Source: Herpetosiphon gulosus (GTDB taxonomy: Bacteria; Chloroflexota; Chloroflexia; Chloroflexales; Herpetosiphonaceae). Taken from it: a DNA stretch of 64,000 nt. How positions within the stretch are numbered: position 1 is the stretch's first letter; every line of letters starts with the position of its first letter. The position numbers and the translations under genes are program-made. Below the pieces are notes generated by a model. The model had not been told where the DNA came from. It ran no database searches and was given only the letters and a program-made list of their open reading frames with translations. Of this stretch, positions 43,501 through 56,879 are shown piece by piece. Where the stretch lies: NCBI RefSeq assembly GCF_039545135.1, contig NZ_BAABRU010000005.1, positions 346,004-410,003 on the forward strand, written 5' to 3'.

Positions 43501-46500
43501 AAAGGCGGGTTTGAGATTATCGAAAAACACCTTGATACGATTCAAATAACCAAAATCCTCGGAAGGGGATTAAAACGGCCAAGGAACACCAGGCAATCAT
43601 AGTGATGCTGAAATTGATTCAAATAACCAAAATCCTCGGAAGGGGATTAAAACTAAATAATTCGCTGTTGCATCAAAACGTAGAATATCGATTCAAATAA
43701 CCAAAATCCTCGGAAGGGGATTAAAACCAACAGGCGGTGATAGCGGCGGAATGAGTGTCCATGAATTCAAATAACCAAAATCCTCGGAAGGGGATTAAAA
43801 CAAATATGGCATCACGTTAAGCGCTGAAGAATTGGCATTCAAATAACCAAAATCCTCGGAAGGGGATTAAAACAATAAGGTATTAGAACCAAATGTAGTT
43901 GCAAAGATGGCTGAATTCAAATAACCAAAATCCTCGGAAGGGGATTAAAACTTATTGTAACTATTGCCAGTGCATTTACGATTAACGATATTCAAATAAC
44001 CAAAATCCTCGGAAGGGGATTAAAACCTAATTCAGCGCTTGGATTACCACCAACATCACTATAGAATTCAAATAACCAAAATCCTCGGAAGGGGATTAAA
44101 ACCCTCTCGACAGGCGCGACTTGCCACGGTTTAAGTTGGATTCAAATAACCAAAATCCTCGGAAGGGGATTAAAACTCAAAAAATTGTCGATAGCAGCCT
44201 GCGCTTCTTCAGCGATTCAAATAACCAAAATCCTCGGAAGGGGATTAAAACCGCTTGAATGTCAATGTCGCCACCGCCGCTGAATACAAATTCAAATAAC
44301 CAAAATCCTCGGAAGGGGATTAAAACGGACTACTTCGACCAGCAGGCCGCTGTAGTCAAAATTTTGATTCAAATAACCAAAATCCTCGGAAGGGGATTAA
44401 AACTGATATTCACTGCTCCCGATGAAGCTATAGACATCGCACATTCAAATAACCAAAATCCTCGGAAGGGGATTAAAACAAATCCTGTCTCGATGAAATA
44501 TCGAGGTATTTTCAACCTGCATTCAAATAACCAAAATCCTCGGAAGGGGATTAAAACTCTACTTTACGCACTCGAATCCGGTAGATCCTGCGACCCCACA
44601 ATTCAAATAACCAAAATCCTCGGAAGGGGATTAAAACTGTCCAAAAATTACTTATATCATTAGTACCTGTTATAAATATTCAAATAACCAAAATCCTCGG
44701 AAGGGGATTAAAACGCAGAAGTATTGAAAAGCGAACCAGCGTCGTTTGCGGTTTTATTCAAATAACCAAAATCCTCGGAAGGGGATTAAAACGCAATCGA
44801 CTGCCCACTCATTGCGTTGGATGAAGTGGGAATTCAAATAACCAAAATCCTCGGAAGGGGATTAAAACCTGGCTAATGTCGCGACCAACGGCGTGCAGAC
44901 CAATGATATTCAAATAACCAAAATCCTCGGAAGGGGATTAAAACGGAAAATCGTTTTCCCATAAACCCTCCAGCCATCCAATCGAATTCAAATAACCAAA
45001 ATCCTCGGAAGGGGATTAAAACCCAGCACCAATCTATTATGGAGCTTCGGCTAATGGGATTCAAATAACCAAAATCCTCGGAAGGGGATTAAAACCCACT
45101 GGCTTGCAGCGCGTTGCCGATCGCTTGGGCTAAGATTCAAATAACCAAAATCCTCGGAAGGGGATTAAAACAATAATGAGGGGCAAGTGCTGGTTGGTCT
45201 GTTTGGGAATTCAAATAACCAAAATCCTCGGAAGGGGATTAAAACCTAGCTCCTCTTGCGCCCACTTTGGCAGCCGTTGTTCATTCAAATAACCAAAATC
45301 CTCGGAAGGGGATTAAAACATAATGCACTAGCGATCATGCGCGGTCGTGGCGTGTTGATTCAAATAACCAAAATCCTCGGAAGGGGATTAAAACGTTGGC
45401 CCTTCAATTTGGAAATATAAATAGCCAATATCGATTCAAATAACCAAAATCCTCGGAAGGGGATTAAAACTAGCTTGACCTATTCGCTCGATTAGCACCA
45501 CGCTTGAATTCAAATAACCAAAATCCTCGGAAGGGGATTAAAACGGTTGAGCCAGTGGCTAGGGTAGCTTGGATTACAATATTCAAATAACCAAAATCCT
45601 CGGAAGGGGATTAAAACGCCACAAGCAACCAAGGCCAGCGCACCGAGATAGTGCATGAATTCAAATAACCAAAATCCTCGGAAGGGGATTAAAACCCCCA
45701 GCGATTCGCAAACGCGATGATAGTATTCAACCCGTTGGGGATTCAAATAACCAAAATCCTCGGAAGGGGATTAAAACTATTCACATACTCAAGCGCTTGG
45801 GCCAAGTTCGTACATTCAAATAACCAAAATCCTCGGAAGGGGATTAAAACGAGAGAATGGGGCTGGTGTTGTCATAGGTTAGTTTCCTGCATTCAAATAA
45901 CCAAAATCCTCGGAAGGGGATTAAAACAAGGTATACACCTCGGTGCTGTAGGCGGCTTGGTGTGGATTCAAATAACCAAAATCCTCGGAAGGGGATTAAA
46001 ACCCACAAGACAAGGGATTGTGCGAATGTGTTATTTTTTATTCAAATAACCAAAATCCTCGGAAGGGGATTAAAACACACTGATGAAGACCCTACGGCTG
46101 TGTGGTATACCATCAATTCAAATAACCAAAATCCTCGGAAGGGGATTAAAACTACCATCGTGAAGATTTGAGTCATTCCTTGTTGTAATCCATTCAAATA
46201 ACCAAAATCCTCGGAAGGGGATTAAAACTGTAATTCAAATGTAGGAAACAATCCTTCAGCTAATAAATTCAAATAACCAAAATCCTCGGAAGGGGATTAA
46301 AACTACTTCAACGTCCGACTCGTATCGACGCGAGAACGGGATTCAAATAACCAAAATCCTCGGAAGGGGATTAAAACATCCAATGGGCGGCATTTTCCCA
46401 ACCAAAAACAACGATTCAAATAACCAAAATCCTCGGAAGGGGATTAAAACCCAAACGAATACCAATAGGCCGAAACACCGCTAAGTCGGATTCAAATAAC

Positions 46501-49500
46501 CAAAATCCTCGGAAGGGGATTAAAACCTTCATCACTATCAAATGCGGCAGCAAACCAATTGCCATTCAAATAACCAAAATCCTCGGAAGGGGATTAAAAC
46601 TTTACAAGAATGCATCGCCAAACAACAATGGGTTGATGTTATTCAAATAACCAAAATCCTCGGAAGGGGATTAAAACGTCAATTTGGGTTGCGGGTCTCT
46701 ATCCGGCGCTATTCAATTCAAATAACCAAAATCCTCGGAAGGGGATTAAAACTGTTCTATACGGTCAAGAACTACCAGTACCAAAATGAATTCAAATAAC
46801 CAAAATCCTCGGAAGGGGATTAAAACACATGGCTCACAGATATACATAGGCTGAATGATTGCCCCATTCAAATAACCAAAATCCTCGGAAGGGGATTAAA
46901 ACCGAAGCACAGGCGGATTTATTGGGTCTGCGCGCTGCGAATTCAAATAACCAAAATCCTCGGAAGGGGATTAAAACGGAACCACTTCCCGGGAAGCCAT
47001 GGCACTTGAAAATTGAATTCAAATAACCAAAATCCTCGGAAGGGGATTAAAACGATCCAAGTCGCTGGCTCTGTCTCAAACAACGGCTATTACATTCAAA
47101 TAACCAAAATCCTCGGAAGGGGATTAAAACCGCATTGGGGTGGATTGTGCGCGCTGGGGTGATGATGCATTCAAATAACCAAAATCCTCGGAAGGGGATT
47201 AAAACCCCAGTAAGTTAAATAAGCCTTCATCATTGCAGCAACCATTCAAATAACCAAAATCCTCGGAAGGGGATTAAAACGGATGACCATGCCGATCCGC
47301 TGCTTGCTGCGGCTTCGGCTGCACCCATTCAAATAACCAAAATCCTCGGAAGGGGATTAAAACTCCCCAAATACGTTTACGATCTGCAATGAGAGGGATA
47401 TAGATTCAAATAACCAAAATCCTCGGAAGGGGATTAAAACGGTGCAATTCCTACTGCGCGTGCCAAAGATGGTGATATATTCAAATAACCAAAATCCTCG
47501 GAAGGGGATTAAAACCCATACAGCCTGTAACAAGGCATCAGATTGGTTCTGCATGAATTCAAATAACCAAAATCCTCGGAAGGGGATTAAAACTTGTTGA
47601 CTGGAATTTCCGATACTGCCCAAGTGTCATTAGATTCAAATAACCAAAATCCTCGGAAGGGGATTAAAACAATACCACATGTGTCTACTTCAATATGACG
47701 AATGTGGGCATTCAAATAACCAAAATCCTCGGAAGGGGATTAAAACCTCGATTTGTTTCCCGATATGGTCTATGACGCGAATGGATTCAAATAACCAAAA
47801 TCCTCGGAAGGGGATTAAAACAGCATGAGCACGTTAGCTCGATGCGCGAACGAATGATCGATTCAAATAACCAAAATCCTCGGAAGGGGATTAAAACCGG
47901 CATACCGTCCCGCCCTTCCCGATTCCTGATCATTGGCATTCAAATAACCAAAATCCTCGGAAGGGGATTAAAACTAAGGACATACCGGCGCTGCTCTCTC
48001 TTGCTCAATCTGAATTCAAATAACCAAAATCCTCGGAAGGGGATTAAAACCGAGCATGACCGCCTTGACTGAGCTATAGCCGATATTCAATTCAAATAAC
48101 CAAAATCCTCGGAAGGGGATTAAAACCCAAATGGCTTCATAGCGTGCGATAGCGCCTTTGCGGTAGATTCAAATAACCAAAATCCTCGGAAGGGGATTAA
48201 AACGCATTAAATGCAGCGATGTGCCGCCGAGCGGCTGGTACAAATTCAAATAACCAAAATCCTCGGAAGGGGATTAAAACTTAGTGCGCTTGGCGTTGAG
48301 CCAGTTTTGCACTGTTAACCAGATTCAAATAACCAAAATCCTCGGAAGGGGATTAAAACCGATACCATCAAGACAGCTTTTGCCAACCAATCAATATTCA
48401 AATAACCAAAATCCTCGGAAGGGGATTAAAACTGGCATTAGTTGGCTTCCTTTGCTAATTGCTCAACAAGATTCAAATAACCAAAATCCTCGGAAGGGGA
48501 TTAAAACCAACCCTGAATGGCAAAGCCAAGAAGGGCCGTGTTATCAATTCAAATAACCAAAATCCTCGGAAGGGGATTAAAACGCACAAATGGCGACCTC
48601 ATCTACCGTGTTGGTATCAATTCAAATAACCAAAATCCTCGGAAGGGGATTAAAACCCAATGCACGATTTTGCGCCGAACGTGCATTGGCCAGCTACATT
48701 CAAATAACCAAAATCCTCGGAAGGGGATTAAAACCTCGATATTATTGGCAAGCTAGAGTTGTTCGGCGGCTTTAATTCAAATAACCAAAATCCTCGGAAG
48801 GGGATTAAAACCGCTCCGCTCCATCGCAGCGTCAAGTATCCAATCAAGTGATTCAAATAACCAAAATCCTCGGAAGGGGATTAAAACTAACTAAACGCAC
48901 ATTTGCCATGAAAAGCTCCTTTTATTATTCAAATAACCAAAATCCTCGGAAGGGGATTAAAACGTTCACAAATTCGATGATCTCCAGCTTTTGCGAGTCG
49001 GGATTATTCAAATAACCAAAATCCTCGGAAGGGGATTAAAACTCAGCGCGTTCTACGCCAATGGCAAGGCCACCTATCGGCCATTCAAATAACCAAAATC
49101 CTCGGAAGGGGATTAAAACATTACAACTGTGGCTAGAGCGCCGTTTTGGGTTTGAAATTCAAATAACCAAAATCCTCGGAAGGGGATTAAAACCTGATTC
49201 TGGCAGGCTGTCAGCGCAAGCTTTGATTGATGCATTCAAATAACCAAAATCCTCGGAAGGGGATTAAAACGCCATAGTAGTTTTCCTTGTGTATATTTAT
49301 TTATTTATGATTCAAATAACCAAAATCCTCGGAAGGGGATTAAAACATAGAGCACCGACTGATCGACCCAGCGCTCATGGGTATGGGATTCAAATAACCA
49401 AAATCCTCGGAAGGGGATTAAAACCTCAATAAACGCGAGGAGTTGTTTGTTTTTGAGTATGTATATTCAAATAACCAAAATCCTCGGAAGGGGATTAAAA

Positions 49501-49879
49501 CTGTCCAGTGGCGTAGAGCGTAAAGGCCCGAGTCACAAATTCAAATAACCAAAATCCTCGGAAGGGGATTAAAACTTCATTCATACACGCCGCATAGTTC
49601 GATGCTTGGATGCGATAATTCAAATAACCAAAATCCTCGGAAGGGGATTAAAACGGATGAGGATGACGACGACGATTATGGTGGTAAACGCATTCAAATA
49701 ACCAAAATCCTCGGAAGGGGATTAAAACCCAGCTTCATACGATGCTGTTGATACGCTGCCTTGATATATTCAAATAACCAAAATCCTCGGAAGGGGATTA
49801 AAACCGAGCTGCCAAGCAAGCGCTTAATCGTGCCAGGACGCGATTCAAATAACCAAAATCCTCGGAAGGGGATTAAAAC

Positions 49880-49919
49880 ACCTTTGACTCCGCAAGCCAA
49901 TGCTCTTATCCAACTGAGC
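49880..49919 (+). other. Spacer antisense to a tRNA (reads as tRNA-Arg, anticodon GCG)
   Basis: The reverse complement begins with a D-arm: GCTC, loop AGTTGGATAA, GAGC. After one A comes an anticodon arm: TTGGC, loop TTGCGGA, GTCAA (four Watson-Crick pairs and one G/T). The seven-base loop has T33 and anticodon GCG, and variable-loop-like AGGT follows. This is tRNA geometry over the full 40 bases. The source, phage or host, is unknown. Confidence 0.8.
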
Positions 49920-52900
49920 ATTCAAATAACCAAAATCCTCGGAAGGGGATTAAAACCCGCAGGAACCGACGAAGGCCGGGCGAAGCTGCTCCAAATTCAA
50001 ATAACCAAAATCCTCGGAAGGGGATTAAAACCGAATGGCACGTTCGTATTCCTGCCTGAAAACTCGTTTATTCAAATAACCAAAATCCTCGGAAGGGGAT
50101 TAAAACGCAGTTGTATCGGATGTTCTTTGGCGTGGGCTATGAAAAATTCAAATAACCAAAATCCTCGGAAGGGGATTAAAACAGATCAAATTGACGCTGT
50201 TGACTCTGGCCATGAAGCAAATGCATTCAAATAACCAAAATCCTCGGAAGGGGATTAAAACGTACCGTCTGCCAGAGTTGAAGGACTTGGCTGGTTATAT
50301 TCAAATAACCAAAATCCTCGGAAGGGGATTAAAACGTTTAAGCTCCGCCGACTCTGCAACGTTTGCAATCTCGTCATTCAAATAACCAAAATCCTCGGAA
50401 GGGGATTAAAACGTTGTGGACTCAACGCTGCAATAGCCCCAGCGACGAATTCAAATAACCAAAATCCTCGGAAGGGGATTAAAACGTGCTGATGCCAGCC
50501 GATACAAAGCCTTCAATCTATAAGATTCAAATAACCAAAATCCTCGGAAGGGGATTAAAACATAGTACGCCTAGTGCGTAGCGTAGGGACGCGAATACGG
50601 ATTCAAATAACCAAAATCCTCGGAAGGGGATTAAAACCAAACAAAAGAACAAATAGTGCCATCAGACACCTCCAACATTCAAATAACCAAAATCCTCGGA
50701 AGGGGATTAAAACCAAAAGGTTCTATGAAGGAAGCCCAGACTGTTGGTCAAAATTCAAATAACCAAAATCCTCGGAAGGGGATTAAAACGTAAAACTCTG
50801 TGAAATCTTTATTACTCACTATCTACCCATTCAAATAACCAAAATCCTCGGAAGGGGATTAAAACGCGCTTACCTTCTTCTGCGTAGGTTTCGACAACAG
50901 CAAAGATTCAAATAACCAAAATCCTCGGAAGGGGATTAAAACGCATTTGGCACAGGTCGGATGGCCGTGTATACGTCAATTCAAATAACCAAAATCCTCG
51001 GAAGGGGATTAAAACTGAGTTAGTAGTGACCGCAACGGGACTTGTCCCGACCATTCAAATAACCAAAATCCTCGGAAGGGGATTAAAACAGAAGCCAACC
51101 GCATTTGATAGCGACGACGAGCATCAGGATTCAAATAACCAAAATCCTCGGAAGGGGATTAAAACTTATCATGAGCCAGACGGCCAAAGTGCTGAATATA
51201 AAATTCAAATAACCAAAATCCTCGGAAGGGGATTAAAACGTTTATTACTATCGAAGGGAATCAGCCCTTCACGAACATATTCAAATAACCAAAATCCTCG
51301 GAAGGGGATTAAAACAAGCTTGGCAGCACTCCCCAATAGAGCACGTCGTAACGTATTCAAATAACCAAAATCCTCGGAAGGGGATTAAAACCAATATATT
51401 GATGCGCCTTGATCCCCCAGCGTGGTGCATTCAAATAACCAAAATCCTCGGAAGGGGATTAAAACGGTCTTCCGTGAAGGAAAGGACGGCTACGAGGTTG
51501 GTACATTCAAATAACCAAAATCCTCGGAAGGGGATTAAAACTTTCAATTCGACGTTCATAGGGTTGACTCCTTACATATATTCAAATAACCAAAATCCTC
51601 GGAAGGGGATTAAAACTGGCATAACCCCCCTAGTATGTGCGGCCTGGATTTTATTCAAATAACCAAAATCCTCGGAAGGGGATTAAAACTACAAACTGTC
51701 GATAGAACTGGTTTTGAGGGATAACATTCAAATAACCAAAATCCTCGGAAGGGGATTAAAACCTATGGCGCTGCTGGCCACGTCCTCGACGTGGTTGACG
51801 ATTCAAATAACCAAAATCCTCGGAAGGGGATTAAAACTCCCTATGAACGCTCAAGAACGTTTGGCCAATTTCCATTCAAATAACCAAAATCCTCGGAAGG
51901 GGATTAAAACAGAGTGTACCTGCCCACAGGAGGACTTCATCTATGAATTCAAATAACCAAAATCCTCGGAAGGGGATTAAAACCCGTTGAAGTGGTAGGT
52001 TACCACTAAGTTACCATTCAAATTCAAATAACCAAAATCCTCGGAAGGGGATTAAAACTCAAGCTGTGCGCCGTCAAGGTAAAACTGCTTGGTATGTATT
52101 CAAATAACCAAAATCCTCGGAAGGGGATTAAAACCCAAATACCCAAGACCTGCAACCGCCAAAGCTACCGATGAATTCAAATAACCAAAATCCTCGGAAG
52201 GGGATTAAAACAATGACTTCTTGGAACATGTGGCGAACATAGGTGTTAAATTCAAATAACCAAAATCCTCGGAAGGGGATTAAAACCTTTGATAAGGGCT
52301 TTTGAGAGACTTGTAGCAACGTTGCATTCAAATAACCAAAATCCTCGGAAGGGGATTAAAACTTATCGCCTATGCTCGTTACTTCTATAACCCTGATGAT
52401 TCAAATAACCAAAATCCTCGGAAGGGGATTAAAACTTCTTCGGTTTTGCTGCCTGTTTGTTGCTTGGCAATATCGATTCAAATAACCAAAATCCTCGGAA
52501 GGGGATTAAAACAACAGCGGGCGACAATATATTCATCACCCTTCGAGACCTTCATTCAAATAACCAAAATCCTCGGAAGGGGATTAAAACCAATTCTTTC
52601 GCAACTTTTTCTAAGTCGGTCATCGCGATTCAAATAACCAAAATCCTCGGAAGGGGATTAAAACGCTTATGTACCTATTATCGCACGCGCTACCATCGCC
52701 GCCATTCAAATAACCAAAATCCTCGGAAGGGGATTAAAACGAAACGTTGACGTGCCATCGGCGTGCAATAGCTCAATCGATTCAAATAACCAAAATCCTC
52801 GGAAGGGGATTAAAACTGTGCGAATGTCGTCGAGCCATATTACTACTGCGCATGGATTCAAATAACCAAAATCCTCGGAAGGGGATTAAAACCCCGCTAG

Positions 52901-54248
52901 CCGAATGGCACTTGAGTTACAGTCAAGCTCATTCAAATAACCAAAATCCTCGGAAGGGGATTAAAACTCAACAGCACATTGGGCATAATACTTAATCGCA
53001 TTCTCGCGATTCAAATAACCAAAATCCTCGGAAGGGGATTAAAACCGAAAACATAAAGGCCAGCACGCGAGGCCGCTGATAGATTCAAATAACCAAAATC
53101 CTCGGAAGGGGATTAAAACTGAAGATTACTGGGTTGATCAACGTGAGGCGACGGCCAGCATTCAAATAACCAAAATCCTCGGAAGGGGATTAAAACCAAC
53201 AGTGCTAGAGCGATCATCACCCCATTTGCTGATATTCAAATAACCAAAATCCTCGGAAGGGGATTAAAACATTCTTGCGTAATTCTACATAATCTTCATA
53301 TTCCACATTGGATTCAAATAACCAAAATCCTCGGAAGGGGATTAAAACTGAAGGCTACTTCAAACTCCCGTTCGTTGCTGAAAAATTCAATTCAAATAAC
53401 CAAAATCCTCGGAAGGGGATTAAAACATATGGTTAATGGCATGACTGGTGAACCTGGGATTTTCAATATTCAAATAACCAAAATCCTCGGAAGGGGATTA
53501 AAACGAATCAAGTGCTTGCTGAAAGCCTACTCGCACTCCATGATTCAAATAACCAAAATCCTCGGAAGGGGATTAAAACAATAGGTATCAGCATGAACAA
53601 TCGTGAGGCCACCACACCATTCAAATAACCAAAATCCTCGGAAGGGGATTAAAACTTTTTCATCAATGCGAATTAATTGCCCATTGCCTCGGATTCAAAT
53701 AACCAAAATCCTCGGAAGGGGATTAAAACCACCTTGCGGATGGCGTTGACGAATGGGGTATCCATATCATTCAAATAACCAAAATCCTCGGAAGGGGATT
53801 AAAACGTTGAGCACACAATACAGTGTGCCCCATGGGCAATATCATTCAAATAACCAAAATCCTCGGAAGGGGATTAAAACTTTGAAAGCGTCAACTTCAA
53901 CGCAAGTGTTGATTTTATTCAAATAACCAAAATCCTCGGAAGGGGATTAAAACGCTTTATATTCTTCGTTGGCATATCGCTCCATGGGTGAATTCAAATA
54001 ACCAAAATCCTCGGAAGGGGATTAAAACTGTCCTAAGAATGATGATAGCCGATCCCATTTCATGAATTCAAATAACCAAAATCCTCGGAAGGGGATTAAA
54101 ACGCACATCAAACCCTTGGGCCTCGTACTGGCTCAGCGATTCAAATAACCAAAATCCTCGGAAGGGGATTAAAACGGGCTTGACGGTTGCCGTTGTGATC
54201 ACCCCCTTTTTATTCAAATAACCAAAATCCTCGGAAGGGGATTAAAAC

Positions 54249-54287
54249 TTAGTATTCTTTTCGACAGGTAGCCGCTTGCGGGCATTA
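54249..54287 (+). other. Spacer overlapping the spacer at 33486
   Basis: It begins with the 15 bases that end the spacer at 33486-33524. The pair lies about 20.7 kb apart in the array. Confidence 0.7.
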
Positions 54288-56803
54288 ATTCAAATAACCA
54301 AAATCCTCGGAAGGGGATTAAAACCCAGCCCCACGACCTTGCGACCAATCCGCTGGAATCGATTCAAATAACCAAAATCCTCGGAAGGGGATTAAAACAT
54401 ACTGATTATGCCCGATTTCATCAGCGCTCAACGCTGATTCAAATAACCAAAATCCTCGGAAGGGGATTAAAACCCTATTTGAACCACCGTAGCGCCGCCT
54501 GATGTCCCCACATTCAAATAACCAAAATCCTCGGAAGGGGATTAAAACTGAATGACAGCGACCATGCTTGTAAAGCCAATAGAAGATATTCAAATAACCA
54601 AAATCCTCGGAAGGGGATTAAAACGAATCCATTCCCATTTTTCAGCCCGCCCGTGTTCCTGATTCAAATAACCAAAATCCTCGGAAGGGGATTAAAACTC
54701 TCTCAACCCCTTACAGTGGCAGCGATGATACCCAACGATTCAAATAACCAAAATCCTCGGAAGGGGATTAAAACCCATAAATAAGCTGAATCACAAATAC
54801 GACATCAAGTAGATTCAAATAACCAAAATCCTCGGAAGGGGATTAAAACAATTCGTTCAATGCCTCAGCATCGCCTTGTACATCAATCTATTCAAATAAC
54901 CAAAATCCTCGGAAGGGGATTAAAACCGCGACTCCCCGCGTACCCAACAGCGGAGTAGTGCGATGCAAGATTCAAATAACCAAAATCCTCGGAAGGGGAT
55001 TAAAACTCTTGTTCTGCCAACTCAGATTCAATCCAATCTAAATTCAAATAACCAAAATCCTCGGAAGGGGATTAAAACCAGCTTGAGTAAAAATGAATGA
55101 ATCATAGTGCATGTTCCATTCAAATAACCAAAATCCTCGGAAGGGGATTAAAACGTACCAAGCTTCAACATCAAAACGCACATTATGGATTCAAATAACC
55201 AAAATCCTCGGAAGGGGATTAAAACCGTCCTGAATGGATGCGGAAGAGAGAGCGCTGTTTATACATTCAAATAACCAAAATCCTCGGAAGGGGATTAAAA
55301 CACTTATGTTGGCTCCCAAGGAAGTCGCTTAGGTGTGTTCATTCAAATAACCAAAATCCTCGGAAGGGGATTAAAACGCTGGTGACACAGCCTACAAGGG
55401 GCAACATAAGGTCAATTCAAATAACCAAAATCCTCGGAAGGGGATTAAAACGGATCATTCACGAAATCGGCCATGTTGTAGGTGACAATATTCAAATAAC
55501 CAAAATCCTCGGAAGGGGATTAAAACGTTGCGTTGAGCCGTAGTTGTAAGGAGTCTCTACCGTGTATTCAAATAACCAAAATCCTCGGAAGGGGATTAAA
55601 ACGTACAGCGTATTTGCGGCTCATGCCACATTCGCAAGTACATTCAAATAACCAAAATCCTCGGAAGGGGATTAAAACCATCTGATTCGTCACGCGGCAA
55701 ACCATTCGCCACCATCCGCGATTCAAATAACCAAAATCCTCGGAAGGGGATTAAAACTGTTTGTATTCGGGCGACCCAAATGCTCTTGCGCGAAGATTCA
55801 AATAACCAAAATCCTCGGAAGGGGATTAAAACTCAGGATCACGCTCAGTAATAAGGTCATAAAGATTCGCCAATTCAAATAACCAAAATCCTCGGAAGGG
55901 GATTAAAACCAATAAATTCTGAATTCTTTTGTACTCCTCCACCAAAATTCAAATAACCAAAATCCTCGGAAGGGGATTAAAACTGGGCTATACCCTGTGT
56001 CCTGAATTACACGCACGTTCTATTCAAATAACCAAAATCCTCGGAAGGGGATTAAAACTCAAGCACTCAAGACAGCATCAATCAATCCTGATTGGATTCA
56101 AATAACCAAAATCCTCGGAAGGGGATTAAAACTTGCAACTAGGAGTTACGGACATGAGCGCATCACAATTATTCAAATAACCAAAATCCTCGGAAGGGGA
56201 TTAAAACTGATTATCGAAGTACAGAACTCCGTCTTCGTCGCCGTTCATTCAAATAACCAAAATCCTCGGAAGGGGATTAAAACATTATATTGCGCCAAGG
56301 CTTCGCCACTTATTACTTTATTCAAATAACCAAAATCCTCGGAAGGGGATTAAAACCCACCTGTGCGGCACTACCACCGCACATACAGCCCGATTCAAAT
56401 AACCAAAATCCTCGGAAGGGGATTAAAACATTAATGAGAATGAACCTGAAATGAAGAATACCCAAGCCATTCAAATAACCAAAATCCTCGGAAGGGGATT
56501 AAAACTTTCTTTTCAAGCCCATCTACTATCGATGAATAAATACATTCAAATAACCAAAATCCTCGGAAGGGGATTAAAACCTTTTGAGGGGAGCGTATTC
56601 GTACTCCCCATCCGTAACATTCAAATAACCAAAATCCTCGGAAGGGGATTAAAACATGATATTGTCTATGTTGGTACACGGCGTTTTGAGATTCAAATAA
56701 CCAAAATCCTCGGAAGGGGATTAAAACGCATTAGAATAATCCTCGGTAGCTATCAAGTGTCATTTTATTCAAATAACCAAAATCCTCGGAAGGGGATTAA
56801 AAC

Positions 56804-56842
56804 TTAATTTTAAATTTAATTAACATGACTATAGTTAATTAA
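56804..56842 (+). other. AT-only-like palindromic spacer next to the variant repeat
   Basis: The 39-base spacer is almost wholly A/T. TTAATTAAC (56816-56824) and GTTAATTAA (56834-56842) form a perfect 9-bp inverted repeat that ends exactly at the next repeat. Confidence 0.85.
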
Positions 56843-56879
56843 ATTCAAATAACCAAAATTCTCGGAAGGGGATTAAAAC
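56843..56879 (+). repeat. Variant CRISPR repeat with one substitution
   Basis: Repeat position 18 is T instead of C (base 56860), reading AAAATTCTCGG. In the hairpin this changes a C-G pair to a U-G wobble, so folding is kept. It is the only internal repeat change I noticed. Confidence 0.9.

Noticed and set aside
48050..48088. Spacer whose reverse strand contains GGCTATAGCTCAGT, like the 5' part of a tRNA
   Set aside because: The partner strand of the D-stem (GAGC) is missing and the rest does not fold as a tRNA, unlike the spacer at 49880.
52016..52027. ATTCAA doubled at a spacer-repeat junction, as if insertion slipped
   Set aside because: Similar AT-rich junctions occur by chance (for example near 53390), so it is not convincing.
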